From contig JACKBT010000022.1 in NCBI GenBank assembly GCA_020634415.1, forward strand, positions 1 to 64,000: a stretch of DNA of 64,000 nt. The letters are read 5' to 3'. Positions 1 through 10,536 of this stretch are shown here, one piece after another. Every line of letters starts with the position of its first letter. The stretch's first letter is position 1. The notes under the pieces were generated by a model. That model worked only from the letters and a program-made list of their open reading frames with translations. It ran no database searches and was not told the origin of the DNA. The position numbers and the translations under genes were made by a program. The stretch comes from Ardenticatenaceae bacterium (lineage in GTDB: Bacteria > Chloroflexota > Anaerolineae > Promineifilales > Promineifilaceae).

Positions 1-1881
1 CTGGTAGCGAATGGCCGCAGGCCAGATCATGGTACGGCCGATTTCCAGCGACAGATTCCCCTCCACATGAATCGCCTTAGCATACTGCTCCAAACTCACC
101 TCCAAACGGCTTTCCACTTCCACTTCGCTCAAGACATTGTATTTCTCGAACAGAGCAATGGACTCTGGGCTGCCAAAGGCTGGCAGCGCTTCAGCAGTAT
201 TGCGCAAATTGGGCAAACCACGACGGGCGGCTTCTTCATGCCAGGCTTCCGAGTAACCATCCCCGTTGAAGATGATGGAGCTGTGTTCCTCGATGATCTC
301 TTTGAGCAGGGTTTGCACGGCCGTATTAAAATCACCATCGGCCGTTTCCAACCGTGTCGCCATAAAATCCAACGATTCCGCCAAAATCGTGTTCAGCACC
401 GTGATGGGCATGGCAACAGATTGGCTGGAACCCACCGCCCGGAACTCAAACTTGTTGCCCGTAAAAGCAAAGGGGCTGGTACGGTTACGGTCGCCAGAGT
501 GCAAAGGCAGCGGCGGCAAGGTGTCCACACCCAGCATCATTGTGCCCGTGGCCTTAGAAGAACTGGCACTGCCCGAAGCCTTGATTTGCTCAAAAATGTC
601 CGTCAACTGGTCGCCCAAGAAGATGGAGATGATAGCTGGCGGTGCTTCATTGGCCCCCAAACGGTGATCATTACCCGCAAAAGCAATGACCGAGCGGAGC
701 AGTTTGGCATATTTGCTAATGGCCCGGATAACGGCCGTTGTAAACACCAAAAAGCGCACATTATCATGGGGCGTATCACCCGGCTCCAGCAAATTGCCCA
801 AAGTAGCACTGCCCAACGAATAGTTCACATGCTTGCCCGAACCATTAATCCCGGCAAACGGCTTCTCGTGCAGCAGACAAGCCATGCCATACTTAGGGGC
901 CAGCCGCTTCAACGTCGTCATCATCAACTGCTGATGGTCCGTCGCCACATTCGCATTCTCATACACAGGGGCCATCTCATACTGGCCGGGAGCCACTTCA
1001 TTGTGGCGCGTCTTAATCGGCACACCCAGCTTAAACAGCTCCCGCTCCACTTCCAACATAAAACCCAACACCCGTTCGGGCATGGCCCCAAAATAATGAT
1101 CATCAAACTCCTGGCCTTTGGAGGAGGGTGCGCCAAAAATGGTGCGTCCCGCCGTTACCAGATCGGGCCGGGCGAAGTAGAAATTGCGATCAATCAGGAA
1201 AAATTCCTGCTCAGGGCCGGCCGTCGCGTTAATCCGGGAACCATCCGCATCGCCAAACAGCTTAAGGATGCGCTGTGCCTGCTTGTTGAGAGCCTGGTTG
1301 GAACGCAGCAGTGGTGTTTTCTGGTCCAACGTAATGCCCGTCCAGGAGACAAAGGCGGTAGGGATGCACAGCGTCGTGCCGTTGGGGTTTTCTAAAATGT
1401 AGGCCGGGCTGGTCACATCCCAGGCCGTGTAACCGCGTGCTTCAAAGGTGGGGCGCAAGCCGCCGGTGGGGAAGCTGGAACCATCAGGTTCACCCTGAAT
1501 GAGCTGCTCGCCAGAGAATTCGGCGATAGCGCTGCCACCGCCGTTGGGGGAGAGGAAGCTATCGTGTTTTTCGGCCGTTAAACCAGTCAACGGATAAAAA
1601 ACGTGGGCGTAATGGGTCGCGCCCTTCTCAATGGCCCAATCCTTCATGGCATTCGCCACCGCATCGGCAACGGACGTGTCCAAAGGTTCGCCGCCCTCAA
1701 TGGTGCGCATCAACGATTTGTAGACACTTTTGGGCAGCCGTTCTTTCATAACGGCCGTACTAAACACATTGGCGTTGAACAGTTCGCGGGTTGGCGTTTC
1801 CGCAAAATTCAACTGCTGCTTCATCGGGGCGTAGCTGTTTATAGCAGCTATCGCGTTCAAACGGGTAATGTTTCCACTCAT
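1..1881 (-). CDS. glnN: Glutamine synthetase type III (GlnN), C-terminus cut by window edge
   Basis: ATP-dependent condensation of ammonia with glutamate to glutamine in the cytoplasm. Reading the minus strand from the ATG at 1881 gives 627 uninterrupted residues before the window ends; GSIII proteins are usually about 700-730 residues, so roughly the last 100 are missing. Visible GSIII/GS signatures include [30 protein letters not shown], the ATP/glutamate loop [11 protein letters not shown], and [13 protein letters not shown]. The start MSGNITRL is supported by an AAGGAG ribosome binding site just upstream. It lies next to amt and gltBD, so this is an ammonia-assimilation locus. Its leader carries a terminator-like hairpin shared with amt (separate entry). 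Forward-strand open frames over this region are shadows. Confidence 0.96.
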   Translation of the reverse strand, partial: MSGNITRLNAIAAINSYAPMKQQLNFAETPTRELFNANVFSTAVMKERLPKSVYKSLMRTIEGGEPLDTSVADAVANAMKDWAIEKGATHYAHVFYPLTGLTAEKHDSFLSPNGGGSAIAEFSGEQLIQGEPDGSSFPTGGLRPTFEARGYTAWDVTSPAYILENPNGTTLCIPTAFVSWTGITLDQKTPLLRSNQALNKQAQRILKLFGDADGSRINATAGPEQEFFLIDRNFYFARPDLVTAGRTIFGAPSSKGQEFDDHYFGAMPERVLGFMLEVERELFKLGVPIKTRHNEVAPGQYEMAPVYENANVATDHQQLMMTTLKRLAPKYGMACLLHEKPFAGINGSGKHVNYSLGSATLGNLLEPGDTPHDNVRFLVFTTAVIRAISKYAKLLRSVIAFAGNDHRLGANEAPPAIISIFLGDQLTDIFEQIKASGSASSSKATGTMMLGVDTLPPLPLHSGDRNRTSPFAFTGNKFEFRAVGSSQSVAMPITVLNTILAESLDFMATRLETADGDFNTAVQTLLKEIIEEHSSIIFNGDGYSEAWHEEAARRGLPNLRNTAEALPAFGSPESIALFEKYNVLSEVEVESRLEVSLEQYAKAIHVEGNLSLEIGRTMIWPAAIRYQ

Positions 1882-1929
1882 GATAAAACTCTCCTTAAAC
1901 TAAAATTTCTTGCTTCTTATCTGAGGCTC

Positions 1930-2010
1930 AAAATAAAAGATGCCTCCACATACCCAGACTCTTCATCTGCATATGGGAGGCATCTTGGCCTTCAAAATAA
2001 TTCTTTTGTC
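1930..2010 (-). promoter_or_regulatory. glnN leader hairpin, terminator-like (shared with amt leader)
   Basis: On the minus strand AAGATGCCTCC (1986-1976) pairs perfectly with GGAGGCATCTT (1947-1937), and a U-rich run follows, so it has the form of an intrinsic terminator 55 bases before the glnN start. The 5' side GAATTATTTTGAAGGCCAAG is closely matched in the amt leader. A small stem CAAAA/TTTTG precedes it. This suggests attenuation control of nitrogen genes; the sensing partner is not visible. Confidence 0.6.
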
Positions 2011-2089
2011 ACTGCCACCCGATGTTATGACGGGCAGACCAAAAACAATATAGTTAAACCTACAAAAAGTTACTTGCCTATTTTTGTAT

Positions 2090-2440
2090 AGAGTTCACAA
2101 ATTGTCAATTTTTAACCAACCTCAGTCACTCTAAGCCCACATTCTGTCAATCCGCCTTACACTCGTGCGGGAAAAGTTGTGTAAGAGCGTAGGGGCGGGA
2201 CGGGCGGAGCTTGATTCGGCCGTTGCCTAACACCTTTTCTCCCGCCTGTCTCGCCCTGCGGCCAGGAAGGTGAGACGAGGCGGTGAGGAGGTGTCAGCAA
2301 ATCTACGTCTATCCCCCGTGTCGTCCCACCCCTACAGTTAGTCCCCCTCTAAAAGCGAATATATCCGCACGGGGTGCGGATATATTCAAAGAGAGAGAGG
2401 AGAAATACAGAGAGAGGAAGTAACTGAAATATCCAGGCTG
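2090..2440. other. Intergenic region between glnN leader and amt 3' end
   Basis: No credible gene. It contains GC-rich imperfect palindromic stretches (about 2160-2340) of the kind seen elsewhere in this window, and a short AT-rich inverted repeat (GAATATATCCGCAC / GTGCGGATATATTC, about 2356-2389) that could terminate amt transcription. Confidence 0.4.
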
Positions 2441-3808
2441 TTAATCTGTGGGGCTGGGGATCATCTGTGGTTCTTTTTCCCTAACAGGTATTTCCTCAGG
2501 GATAAACTCTGGGTAAGAGCCAATGCCATGATAGGCCAGATCAATACCAGCCGCTTCAACAGCCGGGGATATACGCAAACCAATGGTCTTCTCAATCAGG
2601 TAAAACATGAGGAAAGCCAGGGGTAATGTCCAAACCGTACAAGCCAGCAAACCGAGTGCCTGAATGCCTAACTGCGTAAAACCACCACCATGCAGCAAGC
2701 CCACACCATCCACGCCCCAAATGCCCACCGCCAACACCCCGAACATGCCATTGAGACCATGCACCGGGAAAGCGCCAACGGGATCATCAATCTGCAAACG
2801 CTCCATCAGCCCCACGCCATAGTAGCTGATGATGCCAGCAATGAGGCCAATGACGAGAGCCGCCTGCGGCGTGACAAAGGCGGTAGGGGCGGTGATAGCC
2901 ACTAGACCGCCGAGTGCGCCGTTAAAGGCCATACTCACATCCCACTTCTTGGTGTGGATGTAGGCCAGGAACATGGCGGCGATGGCCCCTGTGGTGGCGG
3001 CAAAGTCGGTGGTGACAAAGATGAGGGAGATAGCATGAGGTTCTGCGCTCAGTTGGCTGCCGGGGTTGAAGCCAAACCAGCCCAGCCAGAGAATGAACGT
3101 GCCCAATGCCGCCAGGGCGATGTTATGGCCGCGAATGGTTTGTCCAAATACTTTATCGCGCCGTTTGCCCAGCAAGAGGGTGCCAGCCAGACCGACGTAA
3201 GCACCCACCAGGTGAACAACGGAGGAGCCAGCGAAATCAAGATAACCCATTTGGGCCAGCCAGCCGCCGCCCCAAACCCATTTGCCGAAGATGGGGTAGA
3301 TGATGAGGCCAGTGAGGAAGCTGTAGGCTAAATCGGCTTTGAAGTCGGTGCGCTCGGCCATGAGGCCGGAGGCGATGGTGGAGGCGGCGGCGCAGAAGGC
3401 GAATTGGAAGAAGAAGAAGGCCAGGGTGGGAATGGTGAGGCCGGGATAGACATCGGGGATGCCGCTGAGGAAGAACCATTCTTGCCCAAAGAAGTTATTG
3501 CCTGTGCCAAACATGAGGCCGAAGCCGAGAATGACGAAGCCCATGGTGGTCATGGTGGTGTCCATGAGGTTTTCGGCCATGATGTTGACGACGTTTTTGG
3601 AGCGGACAAAGCCTGCTTCCAGGAAGCCGAAGCCGGCCTGCATGAAGAAGACGAGGGCGGCAGCGATGAGGACCCAAACGGTATCTACGGCGGAAACGGC
3701 CGTTTCCCCCTCCTGCGCCAACGAGGGACTGACAAACACAAATAGCAACAAAAAGGCAAAGGCCACATTAAAAACACGGCGAAAAGTACGGATATTTTGC
3801 TTAAACAT
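2441..3808 (-). CDS. amt: Ammonium transporter Amt
   Basis: Amt/MEP/Rh-family channel that conducts ammonium across the inner membrane, 455 residues. The N-terminus is a cleavable signal peptide (positive start, hydrophobic run, then SLAQE) followed by about 11 membrane helices, the usual Amt topology. Family landmarks seen: GFGFLEAGFVRSKN in the first helix, the Asp of LDFAGSSVVHLVGA, and the pore twin histidines in SVVHLVGA and FPVHGLNGMFG. It lies next to glnN and diverges from gltBD. No glnK/PII gene adjoins it, although Amt is often regulated by PII. The start ATG at 3808 has GAGG nearby. Expression is probably nitrogen-controlled through the promoter palindrome and leader hairpin upstream. 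Confidence 0.96.
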   Translation of the reverse strand: MFKQNIRTFRRVFNVAFAFLLLFVFVSPSLAQEGETAVSAVDTVWVLIAAALVFFMQAGFGFLEAGFVRSKNVVNIMAENLMDTTMTTMGFVILGFGLMFGTGNNFFGQEWFFLSGIPDVYPGLTIPTLAFFFFQFAFCAAASTIASGLMAERTDFKADLAYSFLTGLIIYPIFGKWVWGGGWLAQMGYLDFAGSSVVHLVGAYVGLAGTLLLGKRRDKVFGQTIRGHNIALAALGTFILWLGWFGFNPGSQLSAEPHAISLIFVTTDFAATTGAIAAMFLAYIHTKKWDVSMAFNGALGGLVAITAPTAFVTPQAALVIGLIAGIISYYGVGLMERLQIDDPVGAFPVHGLNGMFGVLAVGIWGVDGVGLLHGGGFTQLGIQALGLLACTVWTLPLAFLMFYLIEKTIGLRISPAVEAAGIDLAYHGIGSYPEFIPEEIPVREKEPQMIPSPTD

Positions 3809-3884
3809 AATCTTTTCCTCTTTTTCTAGATAAACATTCTCAGATGGGAGACCCTGACCAAAAACAGCGCTATTTTCTGCCAGA

Positions 3885-3945
3885 AAACAAAAAACGCCTC
3901 CGCACCCTGGGGGGGTGGGAAGCGTCTTGGCCTCAAAAATTATTC
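3885..3945 (-). promoter_or_regulatory. amt leader hairpin, terminator-like (shared with glnN leader)
   Basis: Minus strand: AAGACGCTTCC (3928-3918) pairs with GGAGGCGTTTT (3901-3891), followed by T-rich DNA. Compared with the glnN leader the stem has one compensatory change (T-A to C-G) and two changes to wobble pairs, and the flank GAGGCCAAGA is conserved. A preceding small hairpin CCTCAA/TTGAGG lies right after the -10 box. Confidence 0.6.
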
Positions 3946-3955
3946 GATTGAGGGC

Positions 3956-3990
3956 ATTATAGGCAGTCTCCTTCTGTGAATCAATTCACA
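3956..3990 (-). promoter_or_regulatory. amt promoter with overlapping palindromic operator
   Basis: Minus strand -10 TATAAT (3961-3956) and -35 TTGATT (3984-3979) are separated by 17 bp. The -35 box lies inside a perfect 16-bp palindrome TGTGAATCAATTCACA (3975-3990, TGTGA-N6-TCACA), which resembles CRP/FNR-superfamily sites. The overlap with -35 favours repression or a competing activator; which protein binds is unknown. Confidence 0.55.
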
Positions 3991-4071
3991 ACTTGCTAAA
4001 AGATAAAAGCAGAATATCGTGCAATTTGTCTAACGCGAGTCATCTGAACGGCCGTTATAATCAAAAGACCT

Positions 4072-4089
4072 TATTACAGTAACGTAATA
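4072..4089. promoter_or_regulatory. Palindrome upstream of gltB
   Basis: TATTAC (4072-4077) and GTAATA (4084-4089) form an inverted repeat with a 6-bp spacer, about 120 bp before the gltB start. It is a candidate operator for the GOGAT operon; no regulator is assigned. Confidence 0.35.
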
Positions 4090-4206
4090 GGTTTGAACCC
4101 AACTATTTCCCCCCAAAAACTGCAAACTTGTTATGAATTCCGGGTTGGCCGGAAGTTGTACTTTACCAAACCACCCTGATTGTTTTGTTTGAAGGAGAAG
4201 AAGAAA

Positions 4207-7200
4207 ATGGGGAAATTAACTGGAAATCCAGGAAAAGTTGGCTTATATGACCCGCAGTATGAGCATGATGCTTGCGGCATGGGCTTTGTTGTCAATATCA
4301 AGGGTAAGCAATCCCATCAGATTGTGCAGGATGCCCTGACAGTGTTGGCCAATATGAGCCATCGTGGGGCACGCGGCAGCGACCCCAACACCGGAGATGG
4401 CGCGGGGATTACAGTGCAGATGACGCACACTTTTTTGCAAAAAGCGTGTACGAAGCAGGGGTTTACCCTGCCTCAGCCAGGTGCCTATGGCGTAGGCATG
4501 ATCTTCTTCTCCGCCGATGCCGACGCACGACAGCGCTGCCAAAAGCAGTTTGAGCAAGTTGTACAAGGGGAAGGTTTGCAGGTATTGGGGTGGCGGGATG
4601 TGCCCGTAAACAGTAAGGGATTAGGAAAAGCAGCCAGCTTATCCCAACCACACATCACACAGGTCTTCATCGGGGGACTAGACCAACTCCCAGACGAAAA
4701 CAGCAAAGAACGAAAATTGTATATTACCCGGCGTGTAGCCGAAAAGACGCTAAGCTGCGAGCGTTTTTACGTCTGCTCGCTCTCCACACGCACCCTGGTT
4801 TACAAGGGAATGCTGTTGGCTGAGCAGCTGCGCGACTACTATTTGGATTTAGCCGATCCCGATCTCGAATCGGCCATTGCCCTGGTGCATTCCCGCTTCA
4901 GCACCAACACCTTCCCCAGTTGGGAACGCGCCCACCCCTATCGCTACGTCATCCACAACGGCGAGATCAACACCCTGCGCGGCAACGTCAACTGGATGCG
5001 CTCGCGGGAAAGCTATCTCTCATCCAAACTGTTTGACGCGGAACTCAGCAAAATCCTGCCCGTGATTGATGAGGAGGGCAGCGACACGGCCCAGTTTGAC
5101 AATGTGCTGGAATTGTTGACGCTAAGCGGCCGTTCGCTGGCGCATGGCGTGATGATGATGATTCCCGAACCCTGGGAGAAGCACACCCTCATGGATGCCA
5201 CCAAGCGGGCCTTTTATGAGTACCACAGTTGTTTGATGGAACCCTGGGATGGCCCCGCCTCCATTGGCTTTACCGATGGCACACGGGTGGGCGCGGTGTT
5301 GGATCGCAATGGTTTACGGCCGTCTCGCTACTACGTGACCAAAGATGACCGGGTGATCATGGCTTCGGAGGTGGGGGTGCTGCCGATTGCGCCAGAGAAT
5401 GTGGCGCACAAGGGGCGTTTGCAGCCGGGACGCATGTTTTTGGTGGATACGGCCGTTGGCCGCATCATCGGCGACGAAGAGTTGAAGCAGCAGCTTGCCA
5501 GTGAATATCCCTATCAGCAGTGGCTCGATGACAACCTGCTGACTTTGGCCGATTTGCCCCCCTCTTCCGTCTCCCCCAAAGGGGGAGAAACCCAGTCCCC
5601 CTCCCTTTGGGAGGGGCTGGGGGAGGGAGAAGGCTATGGTGAGGGTGCCTCACTGCCCTTCTCACTCATCCAGTTGCAGCAGGCCTTTGGGTACACCTAC
5701 GAAGACCTGCGCATCCTCCTCAAGCCGATGGCCGAGAAGGGGATGGAGGCCATTGGCTCGATGGGCGACGACACGCCGCTGGCCGTTTTGTCGGACAAGC
5801 CGCAGCCGCTTTATAACTACTTCAAGCAGCTTTTTGCCCAGGTGACCAACCCGCCGCTGGACGCGATCCGCGAGGAGTTGGTGACGAGTACGGCTTTGAT
5901 GTTGGGGACGGAGGGCAATTTGCTGGAGCCTAGCGAAGCCGACTGCCGCCTCATTCGCCTGGACTCACCCATTTTGACGAATGCGGAGTTGGCGAAATTG
6001 CGGCGTATTGATGTGCCTGGTTTTCGGGCCAAGACATTGGACATTTTGTATCCGGTGCAGGCAGGTGAGGCTGGTTTGGCCGCCGCCTTGGACTCTTTAT
6101 GTCAACAAGCGGAAGCGGCCATTGCGGATGGTTTTAACTTGTTCATTTTGTCGGATCGCCGGATTACGTATGAACGGGCGGCGATGCCAGCGCTGCTGGC
6201 CACGGCCGCTTTGCATCACCATCTCATTCGGGCGGGGAAACGAACGGCCGTCAGCCTCATCGTCGAGTCGGGCGAGCCGCGTGAGGTGCACCATTTTGCC
6301 ACGCTGTTGGGGTATGGCGTGTCGGCGGTGAACCCTTATTTGGCTTTGGAAACGGCCGCGCAACTGGTGGGTGAAGACAATGCCGAAGAAGCGATTTACA
6401 AAATGAAAAAAGCCATCGTCAAAGGCATGGTCAAAGTCATGTCCAAGATGGGCATTTCCACCTTCCAAAGCTACCAGGGGGCGCAGATTTTTGAGGCGGT
6501 GGGGCTGAATCGCTCGGTGGTGGACAGCTATTTTGTAGGCACATCGTCACGGATTGGCGGTGTGGGGCTGGATGTGTTGGCGAAGGAAGTGCAGATGCGC
6601 CATCAACATGCCTTCCCCGCACGGCAGGTGAATGGCAAAACATTGCCAGAAGGCGGCCGTTACCAATTCCGTGAGGATGGCGAGGCTCATCTGTTTAATC
6701 CGGCGACGATACATAATTTGCAAACGGCCGTGCGCAGCAACAGCTACGACCATTACCAAAAGTATGCCCAGGACGTGAACGACCAATCGCAGCGGCTGTA
6801 CACCTTGCGCGGCCTGATGCAGTTCAAATTCAACCGCGAACCTGTGCCGCTCGACGAGGTGGAGTCGGTGGAGAGGATCATGCGCCGCTTTAAGACGGGG
6901 GCCATGTCCTACGGCTCCATCAGCAAGGAGGCGCACGAGAGCCTGGCGATTGCCATGAATCGCATTGGGGGCAAGAGCAACACGGGTGAGGGGGGCGAAG
7001 ACCCGGCGCGGTATAAGCTGGATGAGAATGGCGATTCGCGCAATAGTGCCATTAAACAGGTGGCAAGCGGCCGTTTTGGTGTCACCAGCCAATATCTGAC
7101 CGAGGCCAAAGAGATTCAGATCAAGATGGCACAGGGAGCCAAGCCCGGCGAGGGCGGCCAACTGCCTGGTCACAAGGTCTATCCCTGGATTGCCGAAGTG

Positions 7201-8856
7201 CGCCACGCCACACCCGGCGTGGGGCTGATTTCGCCGCCGCCGCACCACGACATCTACTCGATTGAGGATTTGGCGCAGTTGATTTACGACCTGAAAAACG
7301 CCAATCCGCAGGCGCGGATTAACGTGAAACTGGTGTCGGAAGTGGGCGTGGGCACCATTGCCGCCGGTGTGGCTAAGGGCCATGCTGATGTGATTTTGAT
7401 TAGCGGGCACGATGGCGGCACGGGCGCATCCCCGCAAACGAGCATTAAACACGCGGGCTTGCCCTGGGAACTGGGGCTGGCGGAGACGCAGCAAACTTTG
7501 CGGCTGAATGGCCTGCGCAGCCGGGTGGTTTTGGAGACGGATGGACAGCTCAAGACGGGGCGCGATGTGGTGATTGCGGCGCTGCTGGGGGCGGAGGAGT
7601 TTGGTTTTGCCACCGCGCCGCTGGTAGCGTTGGGCTGCATTATGATGCGGGTGTGCCATTTGGACACCTGCCCGGTGGGGGTGGCGACACAGAACCCGGA
7701 ACTGCGTAAGCGGTTTATGGGTGATCCGGCGCATGTGGTGAATTTTATGCGCTTTTTGGCGGAGGATGTGCGGCAGTTGATGGCGCAGTTGGGCTTCCGC
7801 CGCTTTGAGGAGATGGTGGGGCAGACGGAGCGGTTGGAGATGCGGCCGGTGGTGGCGCATTGGAAGTCGCAGGGGTTGGATTTGTCGCCGATTTTGTGCC
7901 AGCCGGAGTGGCACGGCGAGGACACCGGCCACAGCGAGCCAGACGGCCGTTACCAGCAAACAGAGCAGCAGCACAGATTGGAAGAAACGCTGGATTTTCG
8001 GACTTTGCTCAGGTTGTGTCAACCGGCCCTGGAGGAGGGGAAGCCAGTGCGGGCGACACTGCCCATTCATAATCAGAACCGCACGGTGGGGACGATGGTG
8101 GGCAGTGAGGTGACGCGCCGTTTTGGGGCGGAAGGGCTGCCAGAGGATACGATTCGGCTGCGCTTTCAGGGATCGGCGGGGCAGAGTTTTGGCGCATTTG
8201 TGCCGCCGGGGGTGACGCTGGTGCTGGAGGGGGATGCCAATGATTATGTGGGCAAGGGGTTGTCAGGCGGCAAGATTATTGTGTCGCCGCCGCCGGGGGC
8301 CACGTTTGTGCCATCGCAGAATATTATCATTGGTAATGTGGCTTTTTATGGGGCGACGGGCGGTGAGGCGTATATTCAGGGGCGGGCGGGTGAGCGTTTT
8401 TGTGTGCGGAACAGTGGGGTAACGGCCGTTGTCGAAGGCGTAGGCGATCATGGCTGCGAATATATGACGGGCGGCCGTGTGATTGTGCTGGGCCGCACCG
8501 GGCGCAATTTTGCCGCAGGTATGTCGGGCGGCGTGGCCTATGTGCTGGATGAAGATGGCGATTTTGCCGGACGCTGCAATCAAGAAATGGTGTCGTTGGA
8601 GCGGCTGGTGGATCATGATGAGGAGCTGGTGGTGAAGCAGATTATCCGCCGCCATGCCCAGGCCACGCACAGCGAACGGGCGCAGCAGGTGCTGGTGCAT
8701 TGGCATGAGATGAAACAGCTTGTGGTGAAGGTTGTGCCCACCGATTATTTGCGGATGCAGATGGCGATTCAGCAGGCGGAGGCCAGTGGCTTGCGCGGGG
8801 AAGCGGCGGTGTTGGCGGCGTTTGAGACGAGTAAGAGACAGAAGGTAATTGGGTAA
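4207..8856 (+). CDS. gltB: Glutamate synthase large subunit (GOGAT alpha)
   Basis: Transfers the glutamine amide to 2-oxoglutarate, giving two glutamates; it works with GltD. About 1549 residues from the ATG at 4207, which has AAGGAG (4192-4197) in place; an upstream TTG would span the ribosome binding site. A short propeptide precedes Cys23 (HDACGMGF), the Ntn amidotransferase nucleophile. The FMN/synthase domain shows [29 protein letters not shown] and [11 protein letters not shown], and the 3Fe-4S cysteines are in [16 protein letters not shown]. The C-terminal GXGXG helix domain is intact. About 25 extra residues rich in P/S/G (nt 5556-5632) come from an inserted repeat. gltD follows 75 bp downstream. 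Confidence 0.97.
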   Translation: MGKLTGNPGKVGLYDPQYEHDACGMGFVVNIKGKQSHQIVQDALTVLANMSHRGARGSDPNTGDGAGITVQMTHTFLQKACTKQGFTLPQPGAYGVGMIFFSADADARQRCQKQFEQVVQGEGLQVLGWRDVPVNSKGLGKAASLSQPHITQVFIGGLDQLPDENSKERKLYITRRVAEKTLSCERFYVCSLSTRTLVYKGMLLAEQLRDYYLDLADPDLESAIALVHSRFSTNTFPSWERAHPYRYVIHNGEINTLRGNVNWMRSRESYLSSKLFDAELSKILPVIDEEGSDTAQFDNVLELLTLSGRSLAHGVMMMIPEPWEKHTLMDATKRAFYEYHSCLMEPWDGPASIGFTDGTRVGAVLDRNGLRPSRYYVTKDDRVIMASEVGVLPIAPENVAHKGRLQPGRMFLVDTAVGRIIGDEELKQQLASEYPYQQWLDDNLLTLADLPPSSVSPKGGETQSPSLWEGLGEGEGYGEGASLPFSLIQLQQAFGYTYEDLRILLKPMAEKGMEAIGSMGDDTPLAVLSDKPQPLYNYFKQLFAQVTNPPLDAIREELVTSTALMLGTEGNLLEPSEADCRLIRLDSPILTNAELAKLRRIDVPGFRAKTLDILYPVQAGEAGLAAALDSLCQQAEAAIADGFNLFILSDRRITYERAAMPALLATAALHHHLIRAGKRTAVSLIVESGEPREVHHFATLLGYGVSAVNPYLALETAAQLVGEDNAEEAIYKMKKAIVKGMVKVMSKMGISTFQSYQGAQIFEAVGLNRSVVDSYFVGTSSRIGGVGLDVLAKEVQMRHQHAFPARQVNGKTLPEGGRYQFREDGEAHLFNPATIHNLQTAVRSNSYDHYQKYAQDVNDQSQRLYTLRGLMQFKFNREPVPLDEVESVERIMRRFKTGAMSYGSISKEAHESLAIAMNRIGGKSNTGEGGEDPARYKLDENGDSRNSAIKQVASGRFGVTSQYLTEAKEIQIKMAQGAKPGEGGQLPGHKVYPWIAEVRHATPGVGLISPPPHHDIYSIEDLAQLIYDLKNANPQARINVKLVSEVGVGTIAAGVAKGHADVILISGHDGGTGASPQTSIKHAGLPWELGLAETQQTLRLNGLRSRVVLETDGQLKTGRDVVIAALLGAEEFGFATAPLVALGCIMMRVCHLDTCPVGVATQNPELRKRFMGDPAHVVNFMRFLAEDVRQLMAQLGFRRFEEMVGQTERLEMRPVVAHWKSQGLDLSPILCQPEWHGEDTGHSEPDGRYQQTEQQHRLEETLDFRTLLRLCQPALEEGKPVRATLPIHNQNRTVGTMVGSEVTRRFGAEGLPEDTIRLRFQGSAGQSFGAFVPPGVTLVLEGDANDYVGKGLSGGKIIVSPPPGATFVPSQNIIIGNVAFYGATGGEAYIQGRAGERFCVRNSGVTAVVEGVGDHGCEYMTGGRVIVLGRTGRNFAAGMSGGVAYVLDEDGDFAGRCNQEMVSLERLVDHDEELVVKQIIRRHAQATHSERAQQVLVHWHEMKQLVVKVVPTDYLRMQMAIQQAEASGLRGEAAVLAAFETSKRQKVIG
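5556..5632. repeat. G/C-tract palindromic repeat inserted in frame in gltB
   Basis: Two tandem hairpins, CTCCCCC-aaa-GGGGGAG (5571-5587) and CCCCTCCC-ttt-GGGAGGGG (5598-5616), lie inside gltB and keep its frame. They encode a P/S/K/G-rich linker between the amidotransferase part and the central domain, which is foreign in composition to both flanks. Confidence 0.7.
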
Positions 8857-8861
8857 TTGGG

Positions 8862-8917
8862 GACTAGAGACTAGAGACTGGAGACTGAGAATAGTCTCCA
8901 GTCTCTAGTCTCTAGTC
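8862..8917. repeat. Family A hairpin (GAGACT heptamer repeat), between gltB and gltD
   Basis: A perfect 25-bp stem (8862-8886 against 8893-8917) with a 6-base loop, built of 7-bp units AGAGACT/GGAGACT. The same family recurs at 17514, 23971, 28973, 29425, 31996 and 59745. In the transcript it would be a strong hairpin between the two GOGAT cistrons and may adjust their ratio. Confidence 0.85.
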
Positions 8918-8931
8918 TCAAGAAATTTATT

Positions 8932-10416
8932 ATGGCAAAAACAACGGGATTTTTGGAGTTTAAGCGAGAGGCGGGGGGGGAACGGCCGTTACAGGAGCGC
9001 ATTCATGATTGGCAGGAGTATCTGCTGCCGATGGCCGAGGGTGTGCTGCAAGAGCAGGGGGCGCGGTGTATGGATTGTGGCATTCCTTTTTGCCACAAGG
9101 GTCAGATTTTGAATGGGATGACATCGGGCTGCCCGATAAATAATTTGATTCCTGAGTGGAATGACTTGGTGTATAACGGCCGTTGGCAGGAAGCCCTCGA
9201 CCGTTTGCAGCGCACCAACAACTTCCCCGAATTCACCGGGCGCGTTTGCCCTGCACCGTGTGAAGCCGCTTGCACGTTGGGCATCACCGATCCGGCGGTG
9301 ACGATAAAGAACATCGAGCGCACCATCGTCGAAAAAGGCTTTGCTGAAGGCTGGATTGTGGCCGAGCCGCCGAGTAAACGCACCGGCAAAAGAGTGGCGG
9401 TGGTGGGTTCGGGGCCAGCGGGGCTGGCCTGCGCGGCGCAGTTAAACAAAGCCGGGCATTGGGTGACGGTCTTTGAGCGGTCGGATCGGATTGGTGGGCT
9501 GCTGATGTATGGCATCCCTAACATGAAATTGGAGAAGGATGTGATTTTGCGCCGCCTGGATTTGATGGTGCAGGAGGGCGTTCAGTTTGTGACCAATGCC
9601 GAAGTGGGGAAAAGCGTGGACGTGGCCTGGCTGCGCGAGGCGTTTGACGCGATTGTGCTGTGTACGGGGGCAACGGTGGCGCGGGATTTGCCTGTGCCGG
9701 GGCGGGAGTTAGAGGGTGTGCATTGGGCGATGGAGTTTTTGCAGGGTAATACCAAAAGTTTGCTGGATTCGGGGTTGGCGGACGGCCGTTACCTCAACGC
9801 CAGCGACAAAGATGTGATTGTCATTGGCGGGGGCGACACGGGCACGGACTGTGTGGGCACGGCGCTGCGGCATGGCTGCAAAAGTCTGGTGCAGTTTGAG
9901 ATTATGCATCGGCCGCCCGACGAGCGCACAATGGACAATCCCTGGCCGCAGTGGCCACGTGTCTATAAGTTGGATTATGGACAGAAAGAGGCCAAAGCTG
10001 TGTTTGGTGCGGATCCGCGCACGTATAGTGTGCTGACGAAGCGGTTTGTGGGGGATGAGGCGGGGAATTTGCAAGCTGTGCACACGGTCGCTGTGCGCTG
10101 GGAGAGTAATGGAAACGGCCGTCCGCACCTGGTGGAGATTCCCGGCAGTGAGCGGGAGTGGCCGGCGCAGTTGGTACTGCTGGCGATGGGCTTTTTGGGG
10201 CCAGAGGGTGGGCTGCTAGAGCAGTTGGGGGTGGAGGTGGACGGCCGTTCCAACGCCAAAGCCGCCTATGGACAGTATAGCACCAACGTGGAAGGCATCT
10301 TTGCCGCGGGCGATGCGCGGCGCGGGCAGAGCCTGGTGGTGTGGGCGATTAATGAAGGGCGGGAAGCGGCGCGAGAATGTGACCGCTATTTGATGGGGGA
10401 GACGGATTTGCCGTAA
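8932..10416 (+). CDS. gltD: Glutamate synthase small subunit (GOGAT beta)
   Basis: NAD(P)H-oxidising FAD flavoprotein that passes electrons to GltB, 494 residues, the usual length. The N-terminal 4Fe-4S region has [12 protein letters not shown] and a second cysteine set [12 protein letters not shown]. The FAD Rossmann motif is [14 protein letters not shown] and the NAD(P) motif is [13 protein letters not shown]. The C-terminal [19 protein letters not shown] is typical of the family. It forms an operon with gltB. The start ATG at 8932 lies right after the hairpin repeat, with only AAGAAATTT upstream and no clear Shine-Dalgarno, so translation may depend on the structure of the spacer. Confidence 0.97.
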   Translation: MAKTTGFLEFKREAGGERPLQERIHDWQEYLLPMAEGVLQEQGARCMDCGIPFCHKGQILNGMTSGCPINNLIPEWNDLVYNGRWQEALDRLQRTNNFPEFTGRVCPAPCEAACTLGITDPAVTIKNIERTIVEKGFAEGWIVAEPPSKRTGKRVAVVGSGPAGLACAAQLNKAGHWVTVFERSDRIGGLLMYGIPNMKLEKDVILRRLDLMVQEGVQFVTNAEVGKSVDVAWLREAFDAIVLCTGATVARDLPVPGRELEGVHWAMEFLQGNTKSLLDSGLADGRYLNASDKDVIVIGGGDTGTDCVGTALRHGCKSLVQFEIMHRPPDERTMDNPWPQWPRVYKLDYGQKEAKAVFGADPRTYSVLTKRFVGDEAGNLQAVHTVAVRWESNGNGRPHLVEIPGSEREWPAQLVLLAMGFLGPEGGLLEQLGVEVDGRSNAKAAYGQYSTNVEGIFAAGDARRGQSLVVWAINEGREAARECDRYLMGETDLP

Positions 10417-10536
10417 AGACCAAAATCTTTAAGAATGCATAGTCCCTGTTAATGCAAATAGTAGAGACTGCTAGCTTATTTACTTGTAGGTAGTACAGAA
10501 AAATGACCTGTAATACAAAAAGTTATTACTCAAATA

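Noticed and set aside
67..1395. 442-residue open frame on the + strand
   Set aside because: It is antisense to glutamine synthetase III, whose conserved motifs read perfectly on the minus strand; the forward translation has no family features.
1930..2010. Known glutamine riboswitch (glnA motif) ahead of glnN
   Set aside because: I cannot match the cyanobacterial glnA consensus; only the terminator-like hairpin and flank are shared with amt, so no known class is claimed.
6547..8070. 507-residue open frame on the minus strand inside gltB
   Set aside because: Shadow of gltB; His/Arg/Leu-rich translation typical of an antisense frame in GC-rich DNA.
8862..8917. Possible CRISPR array from GAGACT repeats
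   Set aside because: Units are 7 bp, contiguous and arranged as an inverted repeat, without spacers or cas genes.
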